Numbered from the stretch's first letter, positions 1 to 8,987 are shown. The stretch: 23,102 nucleotides of DNA from an uncultured Oscillospiraceae bacterium (GCA_910588935.1 CAJUSM010000019.1:3748-26849); one strand, 5' to 3'. The notes: generated by a model not told the origin, from the letters alone. Made by a program: numbers and translations.

Positions 1-1
1 C

Positions 2-694
2 CGCAACACCTTAGTACTCTCTTTCCTAAAGTTGTGCATTGCCTTTCCTGCTCCAATTCTGTTTGCCCTACTCCTTAACGAGATTCAGTCCAGCAAGTTT
101 AAGCGCGTTGTGCAGACCGCTAGCTACCTGCCGCATTTTATCTCATGGATTATTGTATCGGGCCTTTGCTTTACGATGTTCAGCTCGGTAAACGGCTTGG
201 TGAATGAGGTGCTGCTTAAGTTGGGGTGGATCACCAGCCCGCTTACTATACTCACAGACGGAGGGCAATATTGGGGCCTGGCCATTGGCACAGAGGTTTG
301 GAAAGAGACTGGTTGGAATGCTATTATCTTTATAGCCGCCATTGCCGGCATAGATTCCGCACTGTATGAGGCAGCCCAAATCGACGGCGCCAGCCGGCTG
401 CAGCGGGTGATTCATGTTACCCTGCCGGGCATTAAGGGCACCATTATCATTATGTTCATCCTGGCGTTAGGCGGTCTGGTCAACGGTAATCTGGATCAGG
501 CTATGATGTTGGGAAATACGGTGAACCGTGATTACTCGGAAATTGTAAATTCTTATGTGCTCACCGTAGGCTTAAAGCAGTTTCGGTTTGACTATGCGGC
601 GGCAGTGGGGCTAATGCAGTCGGTGATTTCTGTGGCGCTGGTATTTTCTACCAATGCTTTAAGCAGAAAAGCCACCGGGGCTTCGCTCTATTAA
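2..694 (+). CDS. ABC transporter permease, LplB-type (5' end missing)
   Basis: Inner-membrane permease subunit of a CUT1-type oligosaccharide importer. The frame is open from base 2 (first residues RNTLVLSFLK), so the gene begins before the window; the TTG at 32 is an internal codon, not a start. The visible 230 or so residues contain several hydrophobic membrane spans and the cytoplasmic EAA loop (EAAQIDGASRLQRVIHVTLP), which docks on the ATPase. The C-terminus ends in ALSRKATGASLY, similar to other LplB/YteP-like permeases. It is followed 18 bp later by the partner permease and then by a binding lipoprotein, the usual permease-permease-lipoprotein order. No ATPase gene is seen; such systems normally borrow a shared MsmX-type ATPase (family knowledge). 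Substrate unknown; the glycosidases downstream point to an oligosaccharide. Confidence 0.93.
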   Translation, partial: RNTLVLSFLKLCIAFPAPILFALLLNEIQSSKFKRVVQTASYLPHFISWIIVSGLCFTMFSSVNGLVNEVLLKLGWITSPLTILTDGGQYWGLAIGTEVWKETGWNAIIFIAAIAGIDSALYEAAQIDGASRLQRVIHVTLPGIKGTIIIMFILALGGLVNGNLDQAMMLGNTVNRDYSEIVNSYVLTVGLKQFRFDYAAAVGLMQSVISVALVFSTNALSRKATGASLY

Positions 695-712
695 AGAAAG
701 GGGGGAACAGCT

Positions 713-1627
713 ATGGCAGCCTTTGCAAAAAAGTCCCGGCGCATCCGTTCCACGGAGGACCGGGTGGTGGATACGGTAATTGCCGTTATTATGCTCTTAG
801 TGGTAATTGTCACTGTATATCCATTTTACTATATTATCATCCAGGCCTTTAATAATGGTGTGGATTCTTCCTTGGGTGGCATGTACTTTTGGCCCAGAAG
901 GCCTACCTTAGAAAACTTTGAAACACTTTTGGCAGATGCCAGCTGGGGCAATGCCATCCTAGTATCTGTATCACGCACGGTAATAGGTACCTTTTTGGGC
1001 CTGTTTGCTACCAGTGCGGTGGCCTATGCCCTTTCCTTCGATCACATTATGTTCCGGGGGGCCTACTACAAAATTTACATATTTACCATGTACTTTTCCG
1101 GCGGGATGATTCCCTTCTATATCCTGTTGAAAAGCCTGGGAATGCTGAACACCTTCTGGGTATATGTAATCCCTGGTATGCTCAATGTATATTACATGCT
1201 GATTTTGGTAAACTTTTTTCAAACTATTCCCAGGTCCCTGTACGAGTCGGCCTGGCTGGACGGGGCTGGGGATTTGCGGGTGTTCTTTATGGTTGCCCTG
1301 CCGCTCTCCAAGGCAAGCCTTGCTACCATTGCGCTGTTTTACGCGGTAACTCAGTGGAATTCTTGGATGGATTCTGTGTACTATGTCACAAAGGACGAGC
1401 TGCGGCCTATGTCCTATCTGATGATGGAAATTATCAATAAGTCTGCCACAGCCTCCACCGTTACTAACGCCCAGTCTCTTGGCCATGCGGCCTCTGCCAT
1501 GCAGACCACTACCACCTCCCTGCAAATGGCTAGTATGGTGCTGGCAGTAGCCCCCATTTTAGCAGTGTACCCTTTCCTGCAGAAGTACTTTGTCAAGGGA
1601 GTAATGATTGGCTCCGTAAAGGGATAA
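713..1627 (+). CDS. ABC transporter permease, LplC/YtcP-type
   Basis: Second membrane subunit of the same oligosaccharide importer, 304 aa, the usual length for LplC-like proteins. A cytoplasmic basic N-terminus (KKSRRIRSTEDRV) is followed by about six hydrophobic spans. The EAA loop near residues 178-200 reads YESAWLDGAGDLRVFFMVALPLS, with Ser in place of the first conserved Ala. The C-terminus FLQKYFVKGVMIGSVKG is typical of the family. The start ATG at 713 is supported by a GAAAGGGGGG ribosome binding site 7-15 bases upstream. It is translationally close to the upstream permease (18 bp gap), and a stem-loop separates it from the binding-protein gene. The substrate cannot be read from the permease. 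Confidence 0.95.
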   Translation: MAAFAKKSRRIRSTEDRVVDTVIAVIMLLVVIVTVYPFYYIIIQAFNNGVDSSLGGMYFWPRRPTLENFETLLADASWGNAILVSVSRTVIGTFLGLFATSAVAYALSFDHIMFRGAYYKIYIFTMYFSGGMIPFYILLKSLGMLNTFWVYVIPGMLNVYYMLILVNFFQTIPRSLYESAWLDGAGDLRVFFMVALPLSKASLATIALFYAVTQWNSWMDSVYYVTKDELRPMSYLMMEIINKSATASTVTNAQSLGHAASAMQTTTTSLQMASMVLAVAPILAVYPFLQKYFVKGVMIGSVKG

Positions 1628-1632
1628 CTAGG

Positions 1633-1658
1633 GTGTTTCCCCGGGCAACCGGGAACAC
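1633..1658 (+). terminator. intercistronic stem-loop between permease and binding-protein genes
   Basis: GTGTTTCC (1633-1640) pairs with GGGAACAC (1651-1658), eight pairs including one G-T, with a 10-base loop. An A/T-rich stretch follows, but no clean T-run. This is more likely an attenuator or mRNA-processing/stabilising hairpin than a full terminator. Such hairpins often give the binding protein a different expression level from the permeases (inference). Confidence 0.45.
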
Positions 1659-1690
1659 ATATAATTTTATATAGAGAAAGGACGAGTAAA

Positions 1691-3316
1691 ATGAAACGAA
1701 TGATCAGTTTGCTTTTAGCCGTTGCGCTGATGCTGAGCTGCTTTGCCGCCTGCAGCGGAGAGAATAATTCTTCCTCCAGCGCGCCAAGCTCCTCTACGCC
1801 TTCCAGCCAGGCCTCCCAGCCAGACGAAAGCAGCGGCGGGGAAGAGGCCTCTGAGCCGGAACAGACTGCCGCCAACAAGGAACCCATTGAGTTCTCTCTG
1901 TTTGTAGACATGACTTGGTTCTGGTTCGATAAGTGGGGTGGCGAGCCTGTGTCCCAGAAGATTACCGAGACTACTGGCGTCAGCTTCGACGTAACCCGGG
2001 CCAGTGACGACCAGCAGCTGGCGTTGCTGATTGCCGCCGACGATTTGCCGGACATTGTATATACTGACGCTACCTCCCGCATTGCCCTGCTGTGCGACCC
2101 GGATGTATGCTGGTCTTACAATGAGCTGGTCAACGAGACAGGCGTAGACATTCACGCCACAGAGTCTGAAATTGCCAACAACACCAGAAGCGATGGCAAT
2201 TATTATGCTCTGCTCAACGCTTATACCTCTCAGGAAGCCATCGATGAGGGTAACACAGTGCTTTCTGGTGGAACCAACTCGATTGCTTACCGTACCGATA
2301 TCTGGGAGGACATCGGCTCCCCAGAGATTAAAACATTGGAGGACTTGGAAAATGCCCTGATTGCAGCGAAGGAAAAGTATCCCAATATTGTACCCTTGCT
2401 GCCAGATAAAGGCTACCTATGGTATTTTGCCCAGCAGCTGGGCCTGAATGGCAGCAGTAATGTGGGATATGACAAAGACGGCAATCCCTGCTATTTCCTG
2501 AATGAAGAGGGTATTGACGAGTACTTCAAGCTGCTGAACCGTTTTGCCCGTAAAGGACTGATTACCGCTGAGTCCATGACCTATAGCTATGATAAATTCT
2601 GCGAAGTACGCAACAGCGGCAACTCCTTTATGCAGCTGCGTGCTTGCGACGAGGCCCAGTCCTCCAACAACGCTGCCATTGAGGCGGGCACTGGCTATAA
2701 GTGGAAACTGATTACAGATGACCTCAGCGATGATGCTCTGGTGGGCGTTAACACTGGCATCGGCTGGGCTGGTACCTTCATCACCAAAAAGAACAAGGAT
2801 CCCCAGCGCGCCATCGACTTCATGTCTTGGGCCCGCAGTGAAGAGGGCCGCAAGCTCTGCTCCTGGGGTATTCAGGGCGAGCATTGGGACTATAACGAGA
2901 ATGGCGAGACCATCACCACGCCCGAGTATCAAGAGGCCATTTCTTCTGGTAAGCAGAAACAGGACGACTTCGGCATTGCCGTATGGATTTTCGGCGACCA
3001 GGGCGATGAGAACGCCTTTATCGACCACGGCGTCACGGATCCCGACATGCAGGATTACTACACCCGCCTGCAGAACGCGGTGAAGCATACTGCAGTTATG
3101 TCCGAGCTGTATTTCTGCATTCCTACCGAAGGGGACGAGTTGAATATCTATAACTCGCTGGGAGACATGTACCAGTCTGAAGTGCAAAAGATCATATTTG
3201 CCGAGACAGACGAGGAGTTCCAGTCAGCGGTAGAAACATTGTACAGCCAGGCAGAGAGTATGGGCCTTTCCAAGCTGAACGCTTGGATGGTGGAGCAGCT
3301 GGCTGCTCGCAAATAA
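1691..3316 (+). CDS. extracellular solute-binding lipoprotein (oligosaccharide, LipO-like)
   Basis: Substrate-capturing lipoprotein of the importer, 541 aa, in the size range of LplA/LipO family 1 binding proteins. A lipoprotein signal is plain: KR start, hydrophobic core LLLAVALML, lipobox FAAC with the modified cysteine at residue 21. A low-complexity Ser/Pro/Glu linker follows (about residues 22-62), then the two-lobed binding domain (IEFSLFVDMTWFWFDKWGG, VSFDVTRASDDQQLALLIAADDLPDIVYTD). The latter resembles the LplA pattern of an early 'fpDi' segment after a leucine-rich helix. The ribosome binding site GAAAGGACG lies just upstream of the ATG. The protein is rich in Trp, Tyr and Asp, as usual for sugar binding. 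It sits after the two permease genes and before three hydrolase genes, so it probably binds the glycan those enzymes degrade; identity unknown. Confidence 0.95.
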   Translation: MKRMISLLLAVALMLSCFAACSGENNSSSSAPSSSTPSSQASQPDESSGGEEASEPEQTAANKEPIEFSLFVDMTWFWFDKWGGEPVSQKITETTGVSFDVTRASDDQQLALLIAADDLPDIVYTDATSRIALLCDPDVCWSYNELVNETGVDIHATESEIANNTRSDGNYYALLNAYTSQEAIDEGNTVLSGGTNSIAYRTDIWEDIGSPEIKTLEDLENALIAAKEKYPNIVPLLPDKGYLWYFAQQLGLNGSSNVGYDKDGNPCYFLNEEGIDEYFKLLNRFARKGLITAESMTYSYDKFCEVRNSGNSFMQLRACDEAQSSNNAAIEAGTGYKWKLITDDLSDDALVGVNTGIGWAGTFITKKNKDPQRAIDFMSWARSEEGRKLCSWGIQGEHWDYNENGETITTPEYQEAISSGKQKQDDFGIAVWIFGDQGDENAFIDHGVTDPDMQDYYTRLQNAVKHTAVMSELYFCIPTEGDELNIYNSLGDMYQSEVQKIIFAETDEEFQSAVETLYSQAESMGLSKLNAWMVEQLAARK

Positions 3317-3391
3317 CATGGGTAATTTTAAAACAGGTCCTCTGTCCACCGAACGAACATGTTGGCATAGGCCCTAAGTGCGGCAAACCGG

Positions 3392-3423
3392 TACGGGGCA
3401 GCCCTTGGATGGGCTGTCCCGTA
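3392..3423 (+). terminator. stem-loop after the binding-protein gene
   Basis: A 13-bp stem (TACGGGGCAGCCC, 3392-3404; GGGCTGTCCCGTA, 3411-3423) with one G-T pair and loop TTGGAT. It is followed by TTTGATATATAA, only a short T-run. It lies in the 140-bp gap between the lipoprotein and the hydrolase genes. Probably partial termination or 3'-end protection of the abundant transporter mRNA, with some read-through into the enzymes. No convincing separate promoter was seen in the gap. Confidence 0.6.
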
Positions 3424-3456
3424 TTTGATATATAAACAATCAAATGAGGTGAAAAA

Positions 3457-5352
3457 ATGTTGAACAAGGAACATCCGGAATACCTGGCACTGAAAAAGAG
3501 GCTGATGGCCGGTTGGCAGACTTGGAATGTGTACAGCGTCCTCTCTCATGTGCGTATGGATGACGGCTTGGCCCTGAATTTGGCGGTTAAGGAGTACCGC
3601 TCCGGTCACTACCTGAAAGAGGCGCTGATTGGCCGGCATCCGGTAGGGGCTATTATGCACGAGCGGGATGTGGAGGATGTACTCCCTGGCCTCCATGCGT
3701 ACAACGGCAGCTATACCCAAGCCACCGTGCGTTGGCAGGGCATGGAGTTTACTGTAGAGTCCACCCAGGATGGCAAAGATCTGGTGCTGCTTGTTACCCC
3801 TGTTACGCTTCAGAAATGGCCGGCCATGCTGGTGCTGGAAACAGGCTTTTTATGGAATCGGCCTGGATGGGTGGAGCATAGGGAGGAGCGGCTTACGGCT
3901 CACAGCGCTTTGGGAGATATGGAGCTCTATACCTCGGGCAGCCCTGCCCTCCATGACGCCAATATCCCCGCCCAAGGGCCCTACTTTGCCTGTGCCTTTA
4001 CCGAGCCCATTACCTTCAGCACCGGGCGTCAAGTATCTCCTCAAGAGGCTCGGGCACTACTGGACAGTAAAAAGCAGGCCCTGCAAGAGAGTTTCCAGCG
4101 CTACGGCCAGTCTGCCCCTATCTATGAGGCGATCCAGTGCGCTGTGGCTTGGGACACCACCTATGATGGGAAAAAGGATCGGGTGGCCTCGCCCATCAGC
4201 CGGCTGTGGAGCATTGGGGCAGGTGGTTTTATTCTGGCCTGCTGGGATAACTATTTTGTCTCTTATATGGCCTCTCTGGAAGATAAGGACCTAGCCTATG
4301 CCAATATTATCGAGATCACTCGGGAGCAGACAGAACGGGGATTTGTGCCCAATATTGCCCACGCCTCTGGCTATTCCAGCGAGGACCGCTCTCAGCCTCC
4401 CGTGGGATCCTCTATGCTGTTAGAGCTCTACCGCCGGTATCGGGAGCCCTGGCTAGCCGAATATCTGTATCCCTCGCTAAAGATCTGGAACGACTGGTTC
4501 TTCCATCATCGCAGAAATGAAAAGTACGGCGGCTTCTGTTGGGGCAGCGATCCCTACGAAGGGAAACGGGGCAATTATTGGGAGACTGCCGGTGTCAACG
4601 ATACCTATGGCGGGGCTCTGGAGTCCGGTATGGACAATTCACCGATGTATGACGATATACCTTTTGACAAAGAGGCCCATGTAATGATGCTGGAAGACGT
4701 GGGGCTTACCGGTCTATATATCCTGGACTGCCGCTCCCTCATTCAAGTGGCAAAAATCGCGGGACATCAGGAGGACATCCCCGAGCTGGAGCGCCGGTTG
4801 GCCTTGGCCCAGAAGGGCTTGGAGCGGATGTGGGATGAGAAAACCGGCTGTTACTTAAATCTCCGCACCGACACTGGGGAGTTCTCGCCCCGGCTGTCTC
4901 CCACTCATTTCTACGCGCTCTTTGACCCCCAGGTTCCGGCAGAGCGGGCTAGGCGTATGGCCCAAGAGCATTATTACAATCCCAACGAGTTTTATGGCCA
5001 GTGGATGATTCCCGCTATAGCCCGGAACGACCCGGGCTATAGCGATCAGGACTATTGGCGGGGCAGGGTGTGGCCCTCCACCAATTTCCTGGCCTATGCG
5101 GCCATACGCAGTCATGGCAGTCTGCCGGATGTACAGAAGGATTTGGCGGAGCACTCTGTAGCGCTAATGATGAAGGAATGGACCGAACACCGGCATATTC
5201 ACGAGAACTATAATGCGGATACCGGTGAGGGCTGCGATGTAAAGAACAGCGACAAATTCTACCACTGGGGCGCTCTGCTGGGGCTAATCGGAATGGTAGA
5301 AAACGGCGAAATTTCCGGGCTTCTGGAGCCTGTTGGAGAAGAGAAGGAGTAG
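3457..5352 (+). CDS. GH63/trehalase-like (alpha/alpha)6-barrel glycoside hydrolase
   Basis: Predicted cytoplasmic glycosidase of 631 aa; no signal peptide. An N-terminal beta-rich domain (about 1-210) precedes an (alpha/alpha)6 barrel. Barrel landmarks of the GH63/GH37/MGH1-like superfamily are visible: ACWDNYF (261-267), ALESGMDNSPMYDD (387-400), QDYWRGRVWPSTNFL (531-545) and HENYNADTGEG (582-592). By comparison with this clan, D393 is the likely general acid and E583 the likely base (inference). Family members are inverting enzymes acting on alpha-glucosides, alpha-mannosides or glucosylglycerate-type substrates, so specificity is open. The ATG has the ribosome binding site AATGAGGTG 7 bases away. 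The next gene starts 3 bp after the stop codon, so the two are probably translated together. Confidence 0.85.
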   Translation: MLNKEHPEYLALKKRLMAGWQTWNVYSVLSHVRMDDGLALNLAVKEYRSGHYLKEALIGRHPVGAIMHERDVEDVLPGLHAYNGSYTQATVRWQGMEFTVESTQDGKDLVLLVTPVTLQKWPAMLVLETGFLWNRPGWVEHREERLTAHSALGDMELYTSGSPALHDANIPAQGPYFACAFTEPITFSTGRQVSPQEARALLDSKKQALQESFQRYGQSAPIYEAIQCAVAWDTTYDGKKDRVASPISRLWSIGAGGFILACWDNYFVSYMASLEDKDLAYANIIEITREQTERGFVPNIAHASGYSSEDRSQPPVGSSMLLELYRRYREPWLAEYLYPSLKIWNDWFFHHRRNEKYGGFCWGSDPYEGKRGNYWETAGVNDTYGGALESGMDNSPMYDDIPFDKEAHVMMLEDVGLTGLYILDCRSLIQVAKIAGHQEDIPELERRLALAQKGLERMWDEKTGCYLNLRTDTGEFSPRLSPTHFYALFDPQVPAERARRMAQEHYYNPNEFYGQWMIPAIARNDPGYSDQDYWRGRVWPSTNFLAYAAIRSHGSLPDVQKDLAEHSVALMMKEWTEHRHIHENYNADTGEGCDVKNSDKFYHWGALLGLIGMVENGEISGLLEPVGEEKE

Positions 5353-5355
5353 AGC

Positions 5356-6924
5356 GTGAACAGAGCAGAAGAAAATATGGAGCGCATTTTCCGAGAGGGG
5401 CACCACCTGTACCAAATGAACGATGACCTATCTTATGTGTACCAGCCCTTGATTGAAGAGAATCAGTTTCTGAACAAGGAGAAGGACCGGGAGCCTCTGC
5501 CTGTCTATGAAGAGAGCAAGAACCGCCTGCCTGGGCTGGTATGGGACGAACAGCCTTCTGTAGTAGCCTGCTACAACAAGGCTTGGGAGATTGCCTTTAA
5601 AAACCTGCGTACACCCCAGCCAGAGGACGGCATGGTTTCCAATTACATCGACACCGCGTTCAATGGTTTCCTGTTTATGTGGGATTCCTCATTTATCACC
5701 ATGTTCGGGAAATATGGATCTCAAGTGTTTGATTTTCAGAAAACCTTGGACAATTTCTATGCTCGCCAGCACATGGACGGCTTTATTTGCCGGGAAATCT
5801 GCGAGAAGGTGAAGGGGGATCAGTTCCACCGGTTTGACCCGGCCAGCACCGGGCCCAATATCATGCCCTGGGCAGAGTGGGAGTCCTACCTGGTAACAGG
5901 GGATCTGGAGAGAATCCGAAAGGTTTTTCCGCCTTTGCTAGCTTTCCATCTATGGATGCGGTCTTGGCGCACTTGGCCGGATGGCAGCTATTGGTCTTGC
6001 GGCTGGGGAAGCATGGACAACCAGCCCCGGCCCATGCCTGGATGTTCGGTGGAGTTCCACCACAGCTGGTCTGTATGGGTGGATACCTGCCTGCAGCAGA
6101 TTTTAAGCGGTAAGCTTCTGGTCCGCATGGCCAAACTGCTGGGCCGGGAGGAGGAAGTCCGTCCTCTGGCAGAGGAGACTGCCTTGCTGACCAAGGTGGT
6201 AAACGAAAAGCTCTGGGATCCGGAGATTGATTTTTACTGTGACCTCTGGCCCGATGGCCGGCGGAATCAGGTAAAATCCATCGGGGCCTATTGGGCGCTA
6301 CTAGCAGATGTGGTGCCAGAGGACCGCTTAGAGCCCTTTATCGCTCACCTAGAGCGGAGGGATGAGTTCAACCGTTTCCACCGGGTGCCAAGCCTTTCTG
6401 CCGATCACCTAGGATATAATCCGGAAGGTGGCTATTGGCTGGGCGGTGTGTGGGCCCCCACCAACTATATGGTACTTCGTGGCTTGGAGAAATACGGCAG
6501 GTATGCCCTTGCTCGGGAAATCGCCCAGAACCATGTGCAGCGGGTAACGGAAATCTTCGAGCGGACCGGCACTCTTTGGGAAAATTACGCGCCGGAACAG
6601 GGGCCAGAGGGATTGGCGGTTCCAGGCGCTCCAGCCAGGCGGGACTTTGTGGGGTGGACAGGCCTTTCGCCTATTGCTATTGTCATTGAGTACATCTTTG
6701 GCATACAGGGCAGTACAGCAGAAAAGAAGATCACCTGGCGCATCCAAGAGCAGGGACGTCATGGTGTGCTGCGGTACCCTATGGGCAGCGGTACGGTGGA
6801 TTTGGTGTGCCCGGCCCACGGCAAAGGGGAAAAGCCCTCAGTAGAGATCAAAGCGAATACGCCGGTAACGGTAGTTCTCCAGTGGCCGGACGGCACAGAG
6901 GAGACAATTCGAGCGGGAGAATAG
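5356..6924 (+). CDS. second GH63/GH37-like (alpha/alpha)6-barrel glycoside hydrolase
   Basis: Predicted cytoplasmic hydrolase, 522 aa, GTG start. The GTG is chosen because AAGGAG (5344-5349), inside the end of the previous gene, is correctly spaced; an ATG at codon 8 is the alternative. Clan landmarks are MWDSSF (108-113), WGSMDNQPRP (217-226), GGYWLGGVWAPTNYMVLRGLEKYG (read in pieces, 358-381) and LWENYAPE (407-414). D221 and E409 are the probable acid and base (inference from the clan). It lacks the large N-terminal beta domain of its neighbour and instead ends in a short beta-rich tail (about 445-522). The two proteins share only the barrel motifs and look like distinct enzymes of one clan, not a tandem duplication. 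It could be a trehalase-like, GH63-like or still unclassified activity. Confidence 0.82.
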   Translation: MNRAEENMERIFREGHHLYQMNDDLSYVYQPLIEENQFLNKEKDREPLPVYEESKNRLPGLVWDEQPSVVACYNKAWEIAFKNLRTPQPEDGMVSNYIDTAFNGFLFMWDSSFITMFGKYGSQVFDFQKTLDNFYARQHMDGFICREICEKVKGDQFHRFDPASTGPNIMPWAEWESYLVTGDLERIRKVFPPLLAFHLWMRSWRTWPDGSYWSCGWGSMDNQPRPMPGCSVEFHHSWSVWVDTCLQQILSGKLLVRMAKLLGREEEVRPLAEETALLTKVVNEKLWDPEIDFYCDLWPDGRRNQVKSIGAYWALLADVVPEDRLEPFIAHLERRDEFNRFHRVPSLSADHLGYNPEGGYWLGGVWAPTNYMVLRGLEKYGRYALAREIAQNHVQRVTEIFERTGTLWENYAPEQGPEGLAVPGAPARRDFVGWTGLSPIAIVIEYIFGIQGSTAEKKITWRIQEQGRHGVLRYPMGSGTVDLVCPAHGKGEKPSVEIKANTPVTVVLQWPDGTEETIRAGE

Positions 6925-6936
6925 GGGGAAAAAAGT

Positions 6937-8943
6937 ATGTACGAAAATCATTTCTACCGGCTGGAAGCAGGGGATAGGCTGTCATATCTGGTAAAGACCT
7001 CTGGCCGTGAGATTTCCATAGAATTCCCTAAATTCCATATAGACGGGGAAGATTCTGGCCTGCCCAGCAGGTTAAAAGCAGATGGCTCAATTCCTCTAAA
7101 CGAAGGAGAAGCGCTGTTGACCTGGACAGGCTGCTATGCCTGCGGAGCAAAGCTGCGGCTGGAGGCAAAAGTACAGGAGAAATCGCCTTTTGTGCGTTTC
7201 CGGTATGTGCTCTGGGCAGAAAGCCCCTTATGCCTTACCAAGCCACAGGGGCATGACCAGGTAACTTATCTGGCTTATACCTCCCCTAATGAGGCTGTGC
7301 GTACAGAGGTTAGGCTGTCTGATTACGATTTTCGCCTGCACAGCTACTGCCTTAGCGAGCTGCCCGCGTTTGCCCGTGAGCCCAACGCTATGGGGCCGAT
7401 TCTAGTAGAGGAGTGGGGCGATACGGCCATGCTCACCGCATATGAGCATGGTTCTCAGTATCCAGATAAATTTTTGGCCTATTATCCCCAGCGAGATGGC
7501 TGTGGGGTGAGCCTGCGGGCTGTAAAGGGAAACACCTGGCAGGGACAGTCCTTGCAGAATGAGCCTTATGAAACAGTGTGGTTCCAGCTAGGCGCTGTAC
7601 GTGGCGATATAAACTGCCTGGCCAAAGCGTATCGGGAGTTCCAGCTTAAGTACTGCTGTGCCAATGGGGAGAGCCGAAAGCCTTACATCTTCTACAACAC
7701 CTGGGCCTTTCAGGAGAGGAATAAGTTTTACAACCAGGCTGCTTATCTTGACTCTATGAATTATAACCGTATCTGCCAGGAAATAGATATTGCACACCAA
7801 CTGGGTGTAGATGTATTTGTGATCGATACAGGCTGGTACCGGAAAACCGGAGATTGGCAGGTAGACCTGGAACGGTTTCCCGATGGCCTGAAAGAGGTGA
7901 AGGAAAAACTAACAGGTTATGGCATGAAACTAGGGCTATGGTTCAACCCTACCGTAGCTGCGAAAAGCAGCCAGCTTTTGGCTGAGAACCAAGATACCAT
8001 AGCGGAGAAAAGAGGACAACCACCCCAAGCCTTTCCTATTTGGGAGACAGAGGAGAGCTACCCCATGTGCATTGTCTCCCACGCCTGGGAGGCTTTTGCA
8101 AACCAGCTGATCCGGTTATATAGGGAGCTGGGGGTTACTTACTTTAAATGGGACGCAGTGGATCTGTATGGATGTGAAAGCGGCGGGCATTTTCACGGCG
8201 GCCCTGAGAGCTCTGCCCAGGAGAGCGGAGAGTGCTATGCTTTTCTAATTGGCCGGTATTTAACAAAGATTGTGGAGAAGCTGAGCGAAGAGTGCCCAGA
8301 AGCCATTGTGGATATGGACATCACGGAATGCCGCCGTTATTTTGGCCTGGGATTCCTTTCTGCAGGTAAATTCTTTGCAGTAAATAATGGGCCTTATTTC
8401 CAGGACTATGACATACAGCCTCCAGAAAATGGATGGATCAATGCGTTGGTCCATCCAGGGCCAGCTCGAGCAAGGATCTGCCGGGGAGTGCTGGATTATG
8501 ACAAATGGTTTCCCTCCGTACTGATGATGACACATTACCTGCCAGATGATCCGGAAAGTTCCCAGCTGCTGAACTTGGCCAGCCTGATTTTAGGCCAGAA
8601 TGGCGTATGGGGAGATTTGCCCAAAGTTTCGGAAAAGGGGAGAGCCCTGTTTTCCCAGGTAATTGCAGCCTATAAGCAGGTGCGGGAAGACATTACAGCA
8701 GCCTATCCTGTGCGGCTGGGCAAACAAGGAAGTACTTTTGAGGTTTACGAAAAAATTAACCAGGCTACAGGTAAAGGCGTAGTATGCCTCTTCGGAAGTA
8801 CTGGTCAGTATCAGTACTGCCTGGAAAACCCTGGAGCTGGAGAAGCAAAAGTATTCGGTTCAGCCCGGGTAACCGAGAACGGTGATATTGAAGTGAGTTT
8901 TCAGGAAACAGGAGCGGCAATCGTGTTTTTTGGCTGTACCTAA
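6937..8943 (+). CDS. GH36-like clan-D glycoside hydrolase (alpha-galactosidase-type fold)
   Basis: 668-aa predicted cytoplasmic hydrolase. The N-terminal half (about 1-245) is a beta-sandwich-like region; a TIM barrel follows. Clan-D signatures are VDVFVIDTGWY (291-301), DWQVDLERFPDGL (306-318), MKLGLWFNP (330-338) and TYFKWDAVD (401-409), where D406 matches the retaining nucleophile. The canonical downstream GH36 segment with the acid (SDNTD-like) is instead FAVNNGPYFQDYD (480-492), so D490 or D492 may supply the acid, or the specificity differs. The start ATG has TAGGGGGAAAA upstream and follows the previous stop by 12 bp. As last gene of the operon it ends 12 bp before a strong terminator. 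It could act on alpha-galactosides or another alpha-glycoside; the GH36-like fold is firmer than the activity. Confidence 0.83.
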   Translation: MYENHFYRLEAGDRLSYLVKTSGREISIEFPKFHIDGEDSGLPSRLKADGSIPLNEGEALLTWTGCYACGAKLRLEAKVQEKSPFVRFRYVLWAESPLCLTKPQGHDQVTYLAYTSPNEAVRTEVRLSDYDFRLHSYCLSELPAFAREPNAMGPILVEEWGDTAMLTAYEHGSQYPDKFLAYYPQRDGCGVSLRAVKGNTWQGQSLQNEPYETVWFQLGAVRGDINCLAKAYREFQLKYCCANGESRKPYIFYNTWAFQERNKFYNQAAYLDSMNYNRICQEIDIAHQLGVDVFVIDTGWYRKTGDWQVDLERFPDGLKEVKEKLTGYGMKLGLWFNPTVAAKSSQLLAENQDTIAEKRGQPPQAFPIWETEESYPMCIVSHAWEAFANQLIRLYRELGVTYFKWDAVDLYGCESGGHFHGGPESSAQESGECYAFLIGRYLTKIVEKLSEECPEAIVDMDITECRRYFGLGFLSAGKFFAVNNGPYFQDYDIQPPENGWINALVHPGPARARICRGVLDYDKWFPSVLMMTHYLPDDPESSQLLNLASLILGQNGVWGDLPKVSEKGRALFSQVIAAYKQVREDITAAYPVRLGKQGSTFEVYEKINQATGKGVVCLFGSTGQYQYCLENPGAGEAKVFGSARVTENGDIEVSFQETGAAIVFFGCT

Positions 8944-8955
8944 AACAAATTGAAA

Positions 8956-8987
8956 AAGGGCAGGGCGCTGTGGGGCTCCCTGCCCTT
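8956..8987. terminator. bidirectional rho-independent terminator
   Basis: Perfect 10-bp stem AAGGGCAGGG (8956-8965) / CCCTGCCCTT (8978-8987) with a 12-base loop. It is flanked by A-rich sequence on the left and TAATTTG on the right. It lies between convergent genes, and the right arm overlaps the stop codon of the histidine kinase. It should therefore serve both transcripts. Confidence 0.9.

Noticed and set aside
2417..3187. 256-codon open frame on the - strand opposite the binding-protein gene
   Set aside because: It is the complement of a well-supported lipoprotein gene, shows no recognisable domain, and reflects the codon bias of the real gene. The same applies to the 222-codon - strand frame at 1414-2082.
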